Positions 8,943 through 17,232 of a stretch of DNA of 64,000 nucleotides are shown here, piece by piece; within the stretch, counting starts at the first letter, position 1, and each line of letters starts with the position of its first letter. Below the pieces are notes generated by a model, which did no database searches, was not told the origin of the DNA, and worked only from the letters and a program-made list of their open reading frames with translations. The stretch comes from Bradyrhizobium sp. in8p8 (GTDB lineage Bacteria; Pseudomonadota; Alphaproteobacteria; Rhizobiales; Xanthobacteraceae): contig NZ_AUGD01000002.1 of assembly GCF_000426845.1 (NCBI RefSeq), forward strand, positions 806,001 to 870,000, read 5' to 3'. The position numbers and the translations under genes are program-made.

Positions 8943-9524
8943 TCAGTGATGACCGGCTTCCTGTCGATGTCCGCTATCGCTGAGACGATCGACCCAGGCG
9001 ATGCCGATGGCCGAGACGATGAAGGTCATGTGGATCAGCACCTGCCACATCACGGCGCTCTCGGTGAAATTGGCCCGCGCGGTGCCGAGATTGCCGGCCT
9101 CGATGAAGGTCCTGAGCAGCGAGATCGAGGAGATGCCGATGATCGCCATGGCGAGCTTGATCTTGAGCACGCTGGCGTTGACGTGGCTGAGCCATTCCGG
9201 CTCGTCGGGATGCCCGGTCAGGTTCAGCCGGGACACGAACGTCTCGTAGCCGCCGACGATCACCATGATCAAAAGGTTCGAGATCATGACGACGTCGATC
9301 AGTCCGAGCACGACCAGCATGATCTGCTGCTCGGTGGCCTCGAACGAGTGCGCGACCAAGTGCCAAAGCTCTTTGAGGAACAGCAGGACATAGACGCCCT
9401 GAGCTACGATCAGGCCGATATAAAGTGGAAATTGCAGCCAGCGCGAGCCAAATATGAGCTGAGCGAGCAGGCCGAGCCGCGGCGGCACGGGCTGTGCCAA
9501 AGGTGCTTTGGGTTCAGACGTCAT
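8943..9524 (-). CDS. UPF0114 / TIGR00645-type membrane protein
   Basis: 193 residues. Hydrophobic helices are seen at LQFPLYIGLIVAQGVYVLLF, IMLVVLGLIDVVMISNLLIM, KIKLAMAIIGISSISLL and WQVLIHMTFIVSAIGIAWVD. The conserved mid-section VGGYETFVSRL followed by HPDEPEWLSHVNASVLKIKL is diagnostic for the YqhA-like UPF0114 family (inner membrane, function unknown). The ATG at 9524 follows TGATC with no strong ribosome site. It has its own strong terminator. The next genes upstream on the same strand encode TerC- and TerB-like proteins, so a shared stress role is possible but unproven. Confidence 0.85.
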   Translation of the reverse strand: MTSEPKAPLAQPVPPRLGLLAQLIFGSRWLQFPLYIGLIVAQGVYVLLFLKELWHLVAHSFEATEQQIMLVVLGLIDVVMISNLLIMVIVGGYETFVSRLNLTGHPDEPEWLSHVNASVLKIKLAMAIIGISSISLLRTFIEAGNLGTARANFTESAVMWQVLIHMTFIVSAIGIAWVDRLSDSGHRQEAGHH

Positions 9525-9555
9525 TGATCACTCCGGATTGCTGACACGCAGCACC

Positions 9556-10194
9556 TCAAAGACTGGCAATAACGGGTGCGAGTTCCAGCGTGCCCCGATA
9601 GATCATCTCGAACGCGACGTAAAGGATGATGGCGAGGCCGACATAGGCAACCCAGCGCTGCTTCTGGAGCAAGCGGCCAAGCAAGTCCGCGGCGACGCCC
9701 ATCAGCGCAACCGACAGCAACAGGCCGAAGGCCATGATGTAGGGATGCTCGCGCGCGGCGCCCGCGACCGCCAGCACGTTGTCGAGCGACATCGAGACGT
9801 CGGCGGCAATAATCTGCATCGCCGCCTGGCCGAAGGTCTTTCGCTGCGCCGGCGCAGCGTCCCCTCCGCCGCCATTGCTGAACGCGAGCTGCTCGGCATG
9901 CGTAGCCTGCTCACGCAGCTCGCGCCACATCTTCCAGCACACCCAGAGCAGCAGCACGCCGCCGGCGAGCAACAGACCGATCACCTGCAGAAGCTGGGTC
10001 GCAACGCCGGCGAAGAGGATGCGCAGTGCAGTGGCGGCGGCGATGCCGACGATGATGGCGCGGCGGCGCTGATCGGGAGCCAGGCCCGCTGCGGCAAGGC
10101 CGATGACGACCGCGTTGTCGCCAGCGAGCACGAGGTCGATCAGGACGACTTGAAACAGCGCGGTCAGCGCTTCCGCAGTGATGAATTCAGTCAT
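9556..10194 (-). CDS. TerC / YjbE-type integral membrane protein
   Basis: 212 residues with about six to seven membrane helices. The first part carries the TerC-family acidic signatures VVLIDLVLAGDNAVVIGLA and, later, VSMSLDNVLAVAGAA; these Asp/Asn pairs inside helices are thought to handle metal ions. The His-free loop EQATHAEQLAFSNGGGGD separates the halves. The family is linked to tellurite resistance and to manganese or other metal export; the substrate here is unknown. The ATG overlaps the stop of the upstream small membrane gene by 4 bases, and that gene follows a TerB gene, so the three form one operon. Confidence 0.88.
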   Translation of the reverse strand: MTEFITAEALTALFQVVLIDLVLAGDNAVVIGLAAAGLAPDQRRRAIIVGIAAATALRILFAGVATQLLQVIGLLLAGGVLLLWVCWKMWRELREQATHAEQLAFSNGGGGDAAPAQRKTFGQAAMQIIAADVSMSLDNVLAVAGAAREHPYIMAFGLLLSVALMGVAADLLGRLLQKQRWVAYVGLAIILYVAFEMIYRGTLELAPVIASL

Positions 10195-10550
10195 TTTTCA
10201 TCATTCCCCGATGCCGAGGGATCGAGCCAGTGCGGCTTCTTCCTCTCGATCCAGTCCAGAACCTTCGCGCGCGAGGAGCGCAGCGACGGCACGTCTTCCG
10301 CCAGCAACGCGAGGCCGAGCGGCAGCATCCAGACGCCGAGCAACGGCAGAATCGAGAGCACGCCGCCGGCGATCAGCAGCGTGCCCGAGGGGATTCTCAA
10401 CCAGCGGCTGGACGGTTTGAGAAGATAGGTGACAGTGTCACCCATGCGCGGCGGCAGCCGATCGACGAGCTTGTCGAGCCGCGGATCGCCACCAGCCATC
10501 TGGCTGGTGGCGCTCTTGGTGTCCGTGCGCTCGTCCAGAGCTGCGCTCAT
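10191..10550 (-). CDS. small two-helix membrane protein in the terC-terB operon
   Basis: 119 residues. A charged N-terminus (about 1-50) is followed by SRWLRIPSGTLLIAGGVLS and ILPLLGVWMLPLGLALLAEDVP, two membrane segments joined by a short turn. The PLGLALLAEDVPSLR pattern followed by WIERKKPHW resembles the PGPGW-type putative transmembrane proteins of alphaproteobacteria. It overlaps the TerC start by 4 bases and lies 2 bases after the TerB stop, so translation of the three is probably coupled. Function unknown; likely an accessory membrane partner. Confidence 0.7.
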   Translation of the reverse strand: MSAALDERTDTKSATSQMAGGDPRLDKLVDRLPPRMGDTVTYLLKPSSRWLRIPSGTLLIAGGVLSILPLLGVWMLPLGLALLAEDVPSLRSSRAKVLDWIERKKPHWLDPSASGNDEK

Positions 10551-10552
10551 GC

Positions 10553-11020
10553 TTACTCCTTCAGGGCGGGCTGAGGCTCGGCGCCGGCTGCGCTCGGCAC
10601 GAGCGGCTTCGCGCGAGGCAGCACCAGGGTCAGCAAGCGCAACAATTTGATTGCCTGCATTTCGTGGGGATCTACGTCCTCATCCGCTGCAGCAACGCGT
10701 TCAGACAGCTCCACCAGATGGGTCGAGAGCGGCAGATCCGAAACCGGCCGCAGCGTGTCGATCACGACATTGGCGAAATCGGGCTCCTCGAGCCGTTCGG
10801 CGAGTTCATCGAACATCGCATAGAGCCGTTCGTCCGAAACGTGCGGCGCCAGCTTGCGATCCCGGATGAAGCTGATCACCTCGTCCCGCTCCACGGACGA
10901 CACGCGCCGGTCGGCAACCGCAACCAGCGCGCCCACGATCACCAGCGCGGCCGCAGCCTGCTCGTTCTGGCCGGGCGGCTCCGTGATCTCGACCGGATGT
11001 GAGGTTTTGGCGTCAGACAT
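10553..11020 (-). CDS. TerB-like tellurite-resistance domain protein
   Basis: 155 residues, soluble and alpha-helical. The N-terminal part has AAAALVIVGALVAVADRRVS, then SSVERDEVISFIRD, and near the end ERVAAADEDVDPHEMQAIKLL. These are two copies of the acidic helix pattern ADG/R-x-V-x-x-x-E of TerB domains. TerB proteins sit with TerC membrane proteins in proposed metal-sensing or stress complexes. It is the promoter-proximal gene of the operon, with GGGAG about 8 bases before the ATG at 11020. Confidence 0.75.
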   Translation of the reverse strand: MSDAKTSHPVEITEPPGQNEQAAAALVIVGALVAVADRRVSSVERDEVISFIRDRKLAPHVSDERLYAMFDELAERLEEPDFANVVIDTLRPVSDLPLSTHLVELSERVAAADEDVDPHEMQAIKLLRLLTLVLPRAKPLVPSAAGAEPQPALKE

Positions 11021-11372
11021 CGTTGCTCCCTTAACTCGCGAAATGGCCGCGCGGAGCTACGATGGAGACAAATTGTCGGAGAAAAATCACAGAAGGCCCG
11101 ACGATCGGCCGATCCATCGCAATCGCGCGGGACAGGTCATCCGACATCACGAGGTTGACCGACGTTGTCGGTGTCCTCGCCAGAGGGGCCCGGATTCTTG
11201 TTCCACACAGAGATAAAGGTAGGTCAGTAGGAATCAAGGCGAAAAGACTGCGACCAGCCGCCGCATCGGTTCCATTGATCGTGGACGCGCGGCAACGCCG
11301 GCCCGTTGCGACGCGCGACGAAGCCAGAGAACCGTTGGCTTTCTGCACGACGACTGCGGCTCGGCAGCGCCG

Positions 11373-11398
11373 GGAACCATGAGGGTGCGAGAACCGTT
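11373..11398 (+). promoter_or_regulatory. EcfG-type general stress promoter
   Basis: GGAAC at 11373-11377, a 17-base spacer, and CGTT at 11395-11398 match the alphaproteobacterial EcfG (extracytoplasmic sigma) consensus GGAAC-N16/17-CGTT. It lies 38 bases upstream of the ATG at 11437. The remainder of the 416-base gap 11021-11436 must also hold the leftward terB promoter; I see no gene in it, and the reading frames there are arginine-rich shadows. Confidence 0.6.
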
Positions 11399-11436
11399 GG
11401 CCAATCTCGTAACGATGTCCCCCGACAGGAACTCTC

Positions 11437-12264
11437 ATGTGCCGCTGGATCGCATACCGGGGCGAGACGACGTCCTTTGAGCCGTACGTCACCGAGCCCG
11501 AACATTCGCTCGTGGCGCAAAGCATCCGCTCCCTCCAGTCCACGGCGGGCTCGAACGGCGACGGGTTTGGTCTCGGCTGGTATGGCGAGCATCCGGAGCC
11601 CGGCCTTTATCGCGAGACGCGGCCGGCATGGTCGGACGAGAACCTCCGCTATCTCTGCCGCCATCTGCGCTCGCACCTGTTCTTCGCCCATGTGCGCGCG
11701 GCCACCGGCACGGCGGTGACGCGGCAGAATTGCCATCCCTTTGCCTGCGGACACTGGCTGTTCATGCACAACGGATTCGTCGGGAGCTGGAATCGGCTGC
11801 GGCGAAAAGTCGAGGCGCTGATTCCCGACGCCTATTATCCGTCGCGGCTCGGCACGACCGATTCGGAAGCCGTGTTCCTGGCGATGATGGGTGCCGGCCT
11901 CGAGGAGGATCCGCTCGGCGCAACGCGGCGCGTGCTTCAAGCCCTCTTCTCCTTCGTCAATGAGGGCCAACTCCGCGAACGGCTGCGCTTCACCAGCGCG
12001 ATTGCCAACGGTCGCGACCTCTACGCCTTCAGGGTTGCGGTCAACGACGACGCGAACACGCTCTATTTCCGCGAGGACGGCGACCAAGTCGTGGTGGTGT
12101 CCGAGCCGTTCGACAGGGAAGAGGATTGGGCAGAGGTACCGCCAAATCACGCCCTGATCGCGCGCGCATCGGAAAGCGTGAAGATTGTTCCGTTCGACGC
12201 GACAATTTGCAGTGGCACCGGGCAGGAACCCGCTGTTACCAGAAGGATTATCGCCCGCAGGTAA
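11437..12264 (+). CDS. class II glutamine amidotransferase (YafJ/EgtC-like)
   Basis: 275 residues. Starts MCRWIAYRGE, so after Met removal Cys2 becomes the N-terminal nucleophile of an Ntn-type glutaminase domain. Further signatures are GDGFGLGWYG, FFAHVRAATGTAV (Arg binding the glutamine carboxylate), FMHNGFVGSW and GTTDSEAVFLAMM. Such enzymes hydrolyse glutamine or gamma-glutamyl amides; the relative EgtC removes gamma-glutamyl groups in ergothioneine synthesis. The stop codon overlaps the first possible start of the following ligase gene, so the two are translationally coupled. The EcfG-type promoter at 11373-11398 puts the pair under general stress control. The actual substrate is unknown. 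Confidence 0.88.
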   Translation: MCRWIAYRGETTSFEPYVTEPEHSLVAQSIRSLQSTAGSNGDGFGLGWYGEHPEPGLYRETRPAWSDENLRYLCRHLRSHLFFAHVRAATGTAVTRQNCHPFACGHWLFMHNGFVGSWNRLRRKVEALIPDAYYPSRLGTTDSEAVFLAMMGAGLEEDPLGATRRVLQALFSFVNEGQLRERLRFTSAIANGRDLYAFRVAVNDDANTLYFREDGDQVVVVSEPFDREEDWAEVPPNHALIARASESVKIVPFDATICSGTGQEPAVTRRIIARR

Positions 12265-12284
12265 TGCCTTTGCCGGGTGGGGAT

Positions 12285-13514
12285 ATGCCATTTGCTTCAG
12301 ACGTTTTGAAACGGCTGCGCCTCGATTCCTCCGATGGCAAGCAGCACGTCGTGATCCGTTCTGCCGGCGGAGGCGGCAAGGTCACCGAATATTCCTTCGG
12401 CATCGAGGAGGAATACTTCCTGGCCGACCGCCGCAGCTTCGAGGTCGCGATCGAGACTCCCAATGAACTGTTCGAATCGGCGAATTGGTCGACCGGCGGC
12501 CAGGCCATGCGGGAGATGCTGCAATCCCAGCTGGAGGTCGCGACCAATGTCCACGTCGACGTCAACGACGCACGCGAAGAGCTGCGCTTCCTGCGCCGCG
12601 AGGTTGCGGGGGTCGCTGCGCAGTACGGCTTCGTGATCATGGCCTGCGGAACGCATCCGGCCGCGGTCTGGCGCATGTCGCAGCCGAGTCCGAAGCCGCG
12701 CTACGAGGAGATGATCGAGGACCTGCGGAGCATCGGTCACCGCAACATGATGTGCGGCATGCACGTGCACGTCCAGCTGCCCGATCCCGAGAAGCGGATG
12801 GCGGTGATGCGGGCGATGCTGCCGCATCTGCCGCTCTTCATCGCGCTCTCGGCGTCCTCGCCGTTCTGGAATTCGCACAAGACCGGCCTGAAGGGCTACC
12901 GCCTCGCCGCCTATTCCGAGCTGCCGCGCACCGGCCTGCCCGAATTGTTCGAAGGCAAGCAGGACTTCGACGACTATGTCGGCGCCCTGCAGCGCTCCGG
13001 CGTGATTCCCGATGAAAGCCACATCTGGTGGGCGATGCGCCCCTCCATGCGCCACCCCACCCTCGAGCTTCGCGCGCCCGACACCTGCACCTTCATCGAC
13101 GACGCCGTCGCCATTGCCTCGCTCTACCGCTGCCTGACGCGGCACCTCTACCTGAGACCTCATCTGTCGAAGGAGGTCACCGCCGTCGAGCGCGCGATTG
13201 CGGTCGAGAACAAATGGCGGGCCCAGCGCTACGGCACCGATTGCATCTTCGCCTCCACTGCCGGGCCGGTGACGATCTCGGAGCTGCTCACTCGCGTGAT
13301 CGACGACGTTGGCGAGGACGCAGCCGCGCTGAACTGCGCTGCCGAGGTCGAGCATTGCCGGACCATCGTGGAGCGCGGCAGCTCGGCCGAATTCCAGCTC
13401 CGGACCTATCGCGAAAGCGGCGAAGACATCACAGCCGTGTCACGATGGATCGCTACATCTACGCTCTCCGGAACGAGCCTGCCTGCCCAACGCAGCGCTC
13501 CTGCGCCGTCATAG
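12285..13514 (+). CDS. carboxylate-amine ligase, GCS2 family (YbdK-like)
   Basis: 409 residues from MPFASDVL at 12285, preceded by GGTGGGGA; ATG 12264, which overlaps the previous stop, is an alternative. Family marks are EYSFGIEEEYFLAD (ATP/Mg site), GTHPAAVWRM, HRNMMCGMHVHVQLPD, SASSPFWN, and WWAMRPSMRHPTLELRAPDTC. These define the COG2170 group of gamma-glutamyl-cysteine-ligase-like enzymes, which join a carboxylate to an amine with ATP. Weak glutamate-cysteine ligase activity is known for E. coli YbdK, but physiological substrates are mostly unknown. Coupled to a class II amidotransferase, it may build and trim a gamma-glutamyl-type conjugate. Cytoplasmic. Confidence 0.85.
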   Translation: MPFASDVLKRLRLDSSDGKQHVVIRSAGGGGKVTEYSFGIEEEYFLADRRSFEVAIETPNELFESANWSTGGQAMREMLQSQLEVATNVHVDVNDAREELRFLRREVAGVAAQYGFVIMACGTHPAAVWRMSQPSPKPRYEEMIEDLRSIGHRNMMCGMHVHVQLPDPEKRMAVMRAMLPHLPLFIALSASSPFWNSHKTGLKGYRLAAYSELPRTGLPELFEGKQDFDDYVGALQRSGVIPDESHIWWAMRPSMRHPTLELRAPDTCTFIDDAVAIASLYRCLTRHLYLRPHLSKEVTAVERAIAVENKWRAQRYGTDCIFASTAGPVTISELLTRVIDDVGEDAAALNCAAEVEHCRTIVERGSSAEFQLRTYRESGEDITAVSRWIATSTLSGTSLPAQRSAPAPS

Positions 13515-13540
13515 CGCCCGCGCAAGCTTCGGCGAGGAAA

Positions 13541-13762
13541 GTGGCTTTCCTGAATTCGACGATCGTGGAGAAGGGCGTGAATCGCATCACATTCTGTACC
13601 GGCTGCGGCCATGCGCTCGTCCCGATGCTGACGACCGAAGGTCGCGCGGAGCCGAGCTGCCTCTGGTGCGAAGGCTTCGACGCCCGCGCGTTGGACATGG
13701 CGAAGTGGGCCGAGAGCCCGTTCGGGAAGCCGGAGCCAGCCCGCCGTCAATCGTTGGATTGA
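13541..13762 (+). CDS. small zinc-ribbon-like protein
   Basis: 73 residues from a GTG at 13541 with GAGGAAA just upstream; other GTG codons at 13565 and 13577 would shorten it. Contains CTGCGH and, about 27 residues later, CLWCEG, two CxxC knuckles that could bind one zinc. The C-terminus is polar and ends ARRQSLD. It starts 26 bases after the ligase stop, on the same strand, so it may be the third gene of the amidotransferase-ligase operon. It would have been hidden in a longer out-of-frame shadow reading. Function unknown; a regulator or metal carrier is possible. Confidence 0.45.
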   Translation: MAFLNSTIVEKGVNRITFCTGCGHALVPMLTTEGRAEPSCLWCEGFDARALDMAKWAESPFGKPEPARRQSLD

Positions 13763-14107
13763 CCGGCCTCGAGCGCCGAGCCGCCGGCGTTTGCCGGTCG
13801 CCGCGATCTGCACGGATGCACGCCCTTTGCCGGACGTGCCGACAAATTAGACAAGACAAGTTGCTCAACCGGGTTGCGGGCTGCGCGCTCAGGCCAGGCA
13901 GGGGGGCGGCCGCTGCCGGTTAAGCTCAGGTTCGATCTCGATTATTTGCGAACCCCGTGCAGCCGCCGAACCCTGCGCGCCGCACCGCGCCCGACTGGCC
14001 TGGAATTCGCAAGACGGCATCGGGCCCAATTCCCTGCCCTTTCACACCAAGGAGCGGCAAGTTGCGTGCGCCCAGCTCCGGGATGAGGCTTCAGATCGGA
14101 GAATGCC
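13763..14107. other. 345-base gene-free stretch
   Basis: I see no convincing coding sequence here; the open frames are short and rich in Arg/Pro. The last bases (CGGAGAATGCC) give the ribosome site for the bicupin gene at 14108. No clear sigma-70-like or EcfG boxes and no terminator hairpin were noticed. Confidence 0.5.
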
Positions 14108-15247
14108 ATGAACGTGCATGCTGCCGGAGATCTCAAGTTCACCGGCCTCACCCATCCGAACGGCGCGCGGCTCCGCCTCAGCGAGCAGGATTTCGTTGCG
14201 ATCGATCGCGACCGGGATGCGAAGTTCGAGGCGACGTACCGACCGCAGGCGCTCTACAATCGCGCCAATGAGGGATTTCACGCCAACAACGAAACCTTCC
14301 TCCTGCACGAGGTCGCGACCAATCTGCCGATCTACCGGGCGGACACCGGCCCGACCGATTTCCATCTTCATCTTCCGCCGGGCGGGTTTCAGCTCGTGCT
14401 GGTCACTTCGGGCGCGTTCACCTTCGACTATGATGGGCGCTTCTACAATGTCGGTCCCGGCGCGGTGATGCTGCAAAGCGCGATCGTGCACCGCCAGCTG
14501 TTCTACACATGGTCGGGATTGTCGACCGAAGAGAATCTGAAGACGCCGCAGACGGTGGTGCCCGACCCGATCTCGATGGGCTTTTCAGGCAAATTCCTCG
14601 AGGCTTTCATCACCGACCCGACAACCTTTCCGAACCCGACCATCGTCGGTCCGGACCAGATCGACGAGGCAGAGACGCCCCGTGTGGCTTGGCGCCATCC
14701 CCTGCACGACCGGCCGGCCGGCGCCGGCTTCTGGCTGCAGGATCCCCTGGCATTGGATGCGCTGTACAAGCCGCTCGGCGAAAGTTCGATCAAATCGGCC
14801 ATGCCGGTCCACGTGCGCGATATCGGCATCGAGATTCCGAGCGGCCATCTCGTCACCGGCCACGTCATCGCGACCGATCCGCGCGGTCAGTCGCTGCTGC
14901 CGAAGAGCACGTCTGTCGCCGCGGACGCGACCTTCTTCGCCAGGGGCGAGGTCGTGATCTACCGCGTCATTCGCGGAACCGCCGAATTTCAGAGGAAGGG
15001 CGGCGGGAGCTTCGAACTTTGCGCCGGCGACGTGGTGACGGCGGGCAAAGATTCCATCAGCCTCGCAGGCGTCGGCGAAAACACCCAGATCCTGCGGCTC
15101 GGCCTGCTCAAGGGCGTGAACGAGCTGCGCAGCTGGACGCCGACCCAGCGTGACGAGATCGACGGCCTCGCCGGCCAGATCATCACGCAAAGGGACCTAC
15201 GCCCCCTGCGCACCGAAGGCGAGCCGGTCGGATATCTGTACGGCTGA
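14108..15247 (+). CDS. bicupin-like protein of unknown function
   Basis: 379 residues, no signal peptide. The first beta-rich unit (about 60-140) has TDFHLHLPPGGFQLVLVTSG and DGRFYNVGPGAVMLQSAIVH. The second (about 265-345) has ARGEVVIYRVIRGTAEFQRK and FELCAGDVVTAGKDSISLAG. The spacing and the G-x-V-x-P-type turns are those of two cupin barrels. The usual metal-binding HxH(x)E...H set is not obvious, so it may bind a ligand rather than act as a metalloenzyme. Ribosome site CGGAG precedes the ATG by 6 bases. It stands alone between the amide-ligase block and the convergent gor gene. I do not recognise a named family. Confidence 0.7.
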   Translation: MNVHAAGDLKFTGLTHPNGARLRLSEQDFVAIDRDRDAKFEATYRPQALYNRANEGFHANNETFLLHEVATNLPIYRADTGPTDFHLHLPPGGFQLVLVTSGAFTFDYDGRFYNVGPGAVMLQSAIVHRQLFYTWSGLSTEENLKTPQTVVPDPISMGFSGKFLEAFITDPTTFPNPTIVGPDQIDEAETPRVAWRHPLHDRPAGAGFWLQDPLALDALYKPLGESSIKSAMPVHVRDIGIEIPSGHLVTGHVIATDPRGQSLLPKSTSVAADATFFARGEVVIYRVIRGTAEFQRKGGGSFELCAGDVVTAGKDSISLAGVGENTQILRLGLLKGVNELRSWTPTQRDEIDGLAGQIITQRDLRPLRTEGEPVGYLYG

Positions 15248-15250
15248 AGG

Positions 15251-16639
15251 CTACCCCGTCGCCTGACGCACGTGGCGTGCGGTCGGCGTGCGCATCGTGA
15301 CGAGCTCTTCGGCCGCGGTCGGATGCAGCGCGATCGTTGCGTCGAAATCGGCCTTGGTCGCCTTCATCTTCACGGCGATCGCGACCGCTTGCGTGATCTC
15401 GGCCGCGGCATCGCCGACGATGTGGCAGCCGAGCACGCGATCGGTCGCGCCGTCGACGACGAGCTTCATCAGCACGCGGGTGTCGCGGCCCGACATCGTC
15501 GCCTTGATCGGGCGAAACGTCGTCTTGTAAATGTCGACGTGGCTGAATTGCGCGCGCGCCTCGGTTTCGGTGAGGCCGACGGTGCCGACTTCCGGCTGCG
15601 AGAACACCGCGGTCGCGATGTTGGCGTGATCGACCCTGACCTCGCGCTTGCCGAACACGGTGTCGGCGAAGGCATGGCCCTCGCGGATCGCCACCGGCGT
15701 CAGGTTGAAGCGGTGGGTGACGTCGCCGATCGCGTAGATGCTGTCGACCGAGCTTCTGGAGAAATGGTCGACGGCGATACCGCCGTTTGCGGGATTGATG
15801 GCGACGCCGGCATTCTCCAGGCCGAGATTGGCGACGTTGGGATGACGGCCGATCGCGAACATCACCTGATCGGAGGCGACGCTCGAGCCGTTCGACAGAT
15901 GCGTGGTGAATTCCTCGCCGTGGCGATCGACCTTGGTCACGGTGCAGCCGGTGAGGATGGTGATGCCCTGCTTCTCCATCTCGCTGCGGACATGGACTCG
16001 AACGTCCTCGTCGAACCCGCGAAGGATGTTGTCGCCGCGATAGATCACGGTGACGTCGGAGCCGAAACCCGCGAATATGCCGGCGAATTCCAGCGCGATG
16101 TAGCCGCCGCCCTGGATCACGATCCGTTTCGGCAGCTTCTCGATATGAAACGCCTCGTTGGAGGAGATCACATGCTCGATGCCGGGAATCGCTGCGCCGT
16201 GGTTGGGCGCGCCGCCGGTGGCGATCAGGATGTACTTCGCGGTGATCTTCCTGTCGTTCTCGATCAGGCGGACGGTGTGCTTGTCCTCGATCACCGCGCG
16301 GCTCTTGACGATCTGCGCGCCCGACTTCTCGACGTTGGCCGTGTAGGCCGCCTCCAGCCGCGCGATCTCCTTGTCCTTGTTGGCGATCAGCGTCGGCCAG
16401 TCGAAGCTGGCCGGCGGGACGGTCCAGCCGAAGCCCGCGGCGTCTTCCAGCTCCTGGCGAAAGTGCGAGCCGATCACGAACAGCTTCTTCGGCACGCAGC
16501 CGCGGATCACGCAGGTCCCGCCCATGCGATACTCTTCCGCGATCATCACGCGGGCGCCGTAGCCGGCCGCGATCCGGGCGGCACGCACGCCGCCCGAGCC
16601 GCCACCGATGACGAAGAGGTCGACGTCGAATTCAGCCAT
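15251..16639 (-). CDS. gor: glutathione-disulfide reductase
   Basis: FAD enzyme that reduces glutathione disulfide with NADPH in the cytoplasm. 462 residues. The N-terminal FAD motif is VIGGGSGGVRAARIA and the redox-active pair is Cys43/Cys48 in GGTCVIRGCVPKK. The NADPH domain has IQGGGYIALEFAGIFAGFGS. The second FAD segment is YAIGDVTHRFNLTPVAIREG, and the dimer-interface His/Glu pair is in DATIALHPTAAEELV. CVIRGC instead of the common CVNVGC is usual for the alphaproteobacterial and plant-like GR type. Convergent with the bicupin gene, with only 3 bases between the two stops. Confidence 0.95.
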   Translation of the reverse strand: MAEFDVDLFVIGGGSGGVRAARIAAGYGARVMIAEEYRMGGTCVIRGCVPKKLFVIGSHFRQELEDAAGFGWTVPPASFDWPTLIANKDKEIARLEAAYTANVEKSGAQIVKSRAVIEDKHTVRLIENDRKITAKYILIATGGAPNHGAAIPGIEHVISSNEAFHIEKLPKRIVIQGGGYIALEFAGIFAGFGSDVTVIYRGDNILRGFDEDVRVHVRSEMEKQGITILTGCTVTKVDRHGEEFTTHLSNGSSVASDQVMFAIGRHPNVANLGLENAGVAINPANGGIAVDHFSRSSVDSIYAIGDVTHRFNLTPVAIREGHAFADTVFGKREVRVDHANIATAVFSQPEVGTVGLTETEARAQFSHVDIYKTTFRPIKATMSGRDTRVLMKLVVDGATDRVLGCHIVGDAAAEITQAVAIAVKMKATKADFDATIALHPTAAEELVTMRTPTARHVRQATG

Positions 16640-16686
16640 TGTCCACTCCGACCCCTTTCAAGAACGACCTTTTCAGATAGGTGCGC

Positions 16687-17232
16687 TCAGATCTCCTTGC
16701 CACGCTTGCGCATCTCGGCGCGGAAAGCGCCCATCACCGTCTCGGAGAAGTTCTGGGCCCAGGAGTTCATGAAGGCCATGCTGAGGCCGATGGCGCGCGG
16801 CTCGGCCTCGATCAGCTTCTTGCCCAGCGGCGACTTGTAGAAGGTGGCGAGGTCCTTCAGCTCCTGCTCGGTGAACTCGCTGGCATAGATCTGCGCCATG
16901 CCTTCGCCGATCTCGTTCTGGCGGCCGGCGAGTTGCTGGGCCACGACCGGCGCAACCTCGTTGAGCTCCTTCTGATAATTCAGGTTCTGCTGAATCAGCG
17001 CGATCTTGGTCTTCTCGACGACGCCGGGCACCGCGCCGGCATACATCGCGGTCGCGTTCTTCATCTGCAGAATCTCCTTCGCCGCCGCGATCGCGGCCGG
17101 CGACGCCTTCGGCTGGGCCGGGGCGGCGGCAGCCTTGGGCTGGGCCGGCTGCTGGGCGACGGCCGGGGCGGCCGAGACGGCCAGTCCCACAGCGAGAGTC
17201 GCGGCCGGCAAGAGTTTCAACACGTTCTTCAT
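16687..17232 (-). CDS. exported DUF2059-type protein
   Basis: 181 residues. Signal peptide [27 protein letters not shown], then an Ala/Pro/Lys-rich linker, then a helical domain with [24 protein letters not shown] and [26 protein letters not shown]. The latter FTEQELKxLxxFYxSPxGKK segment defines the DUF2059 family of periplasmic proteins of unknown role. The ATG overlaps the rpiA stop by 4 bases (ATGA), so the two are translationally coupled. The C-terminus ends RKRGKEI. Confidence 0.85.
   Translation of the reverse strand: MKNVLKLLPAATLAVGLAVSAAPAVAQQPAQPKAAAAPAQPKASPAAIAAAKEILQMKNATAMYAGAVPGVVEKTKIALIQQNLNYQKELNEVAPVVAQQLAGRQNEIGEGMAQIYASEFTEQELKDLATFYKSPLGKKLIEAEPRAIGLSMAFMNSWAQNFSETVMGAFRAEMRKRGKEI

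Noticed and set aside
15272..16840. 522-residue open frame on + opposite gor
   Set aside because: Composition of a shadow (His, Arg, Asp rich, no helices or motifs); gor on the other strand has all family motifs.
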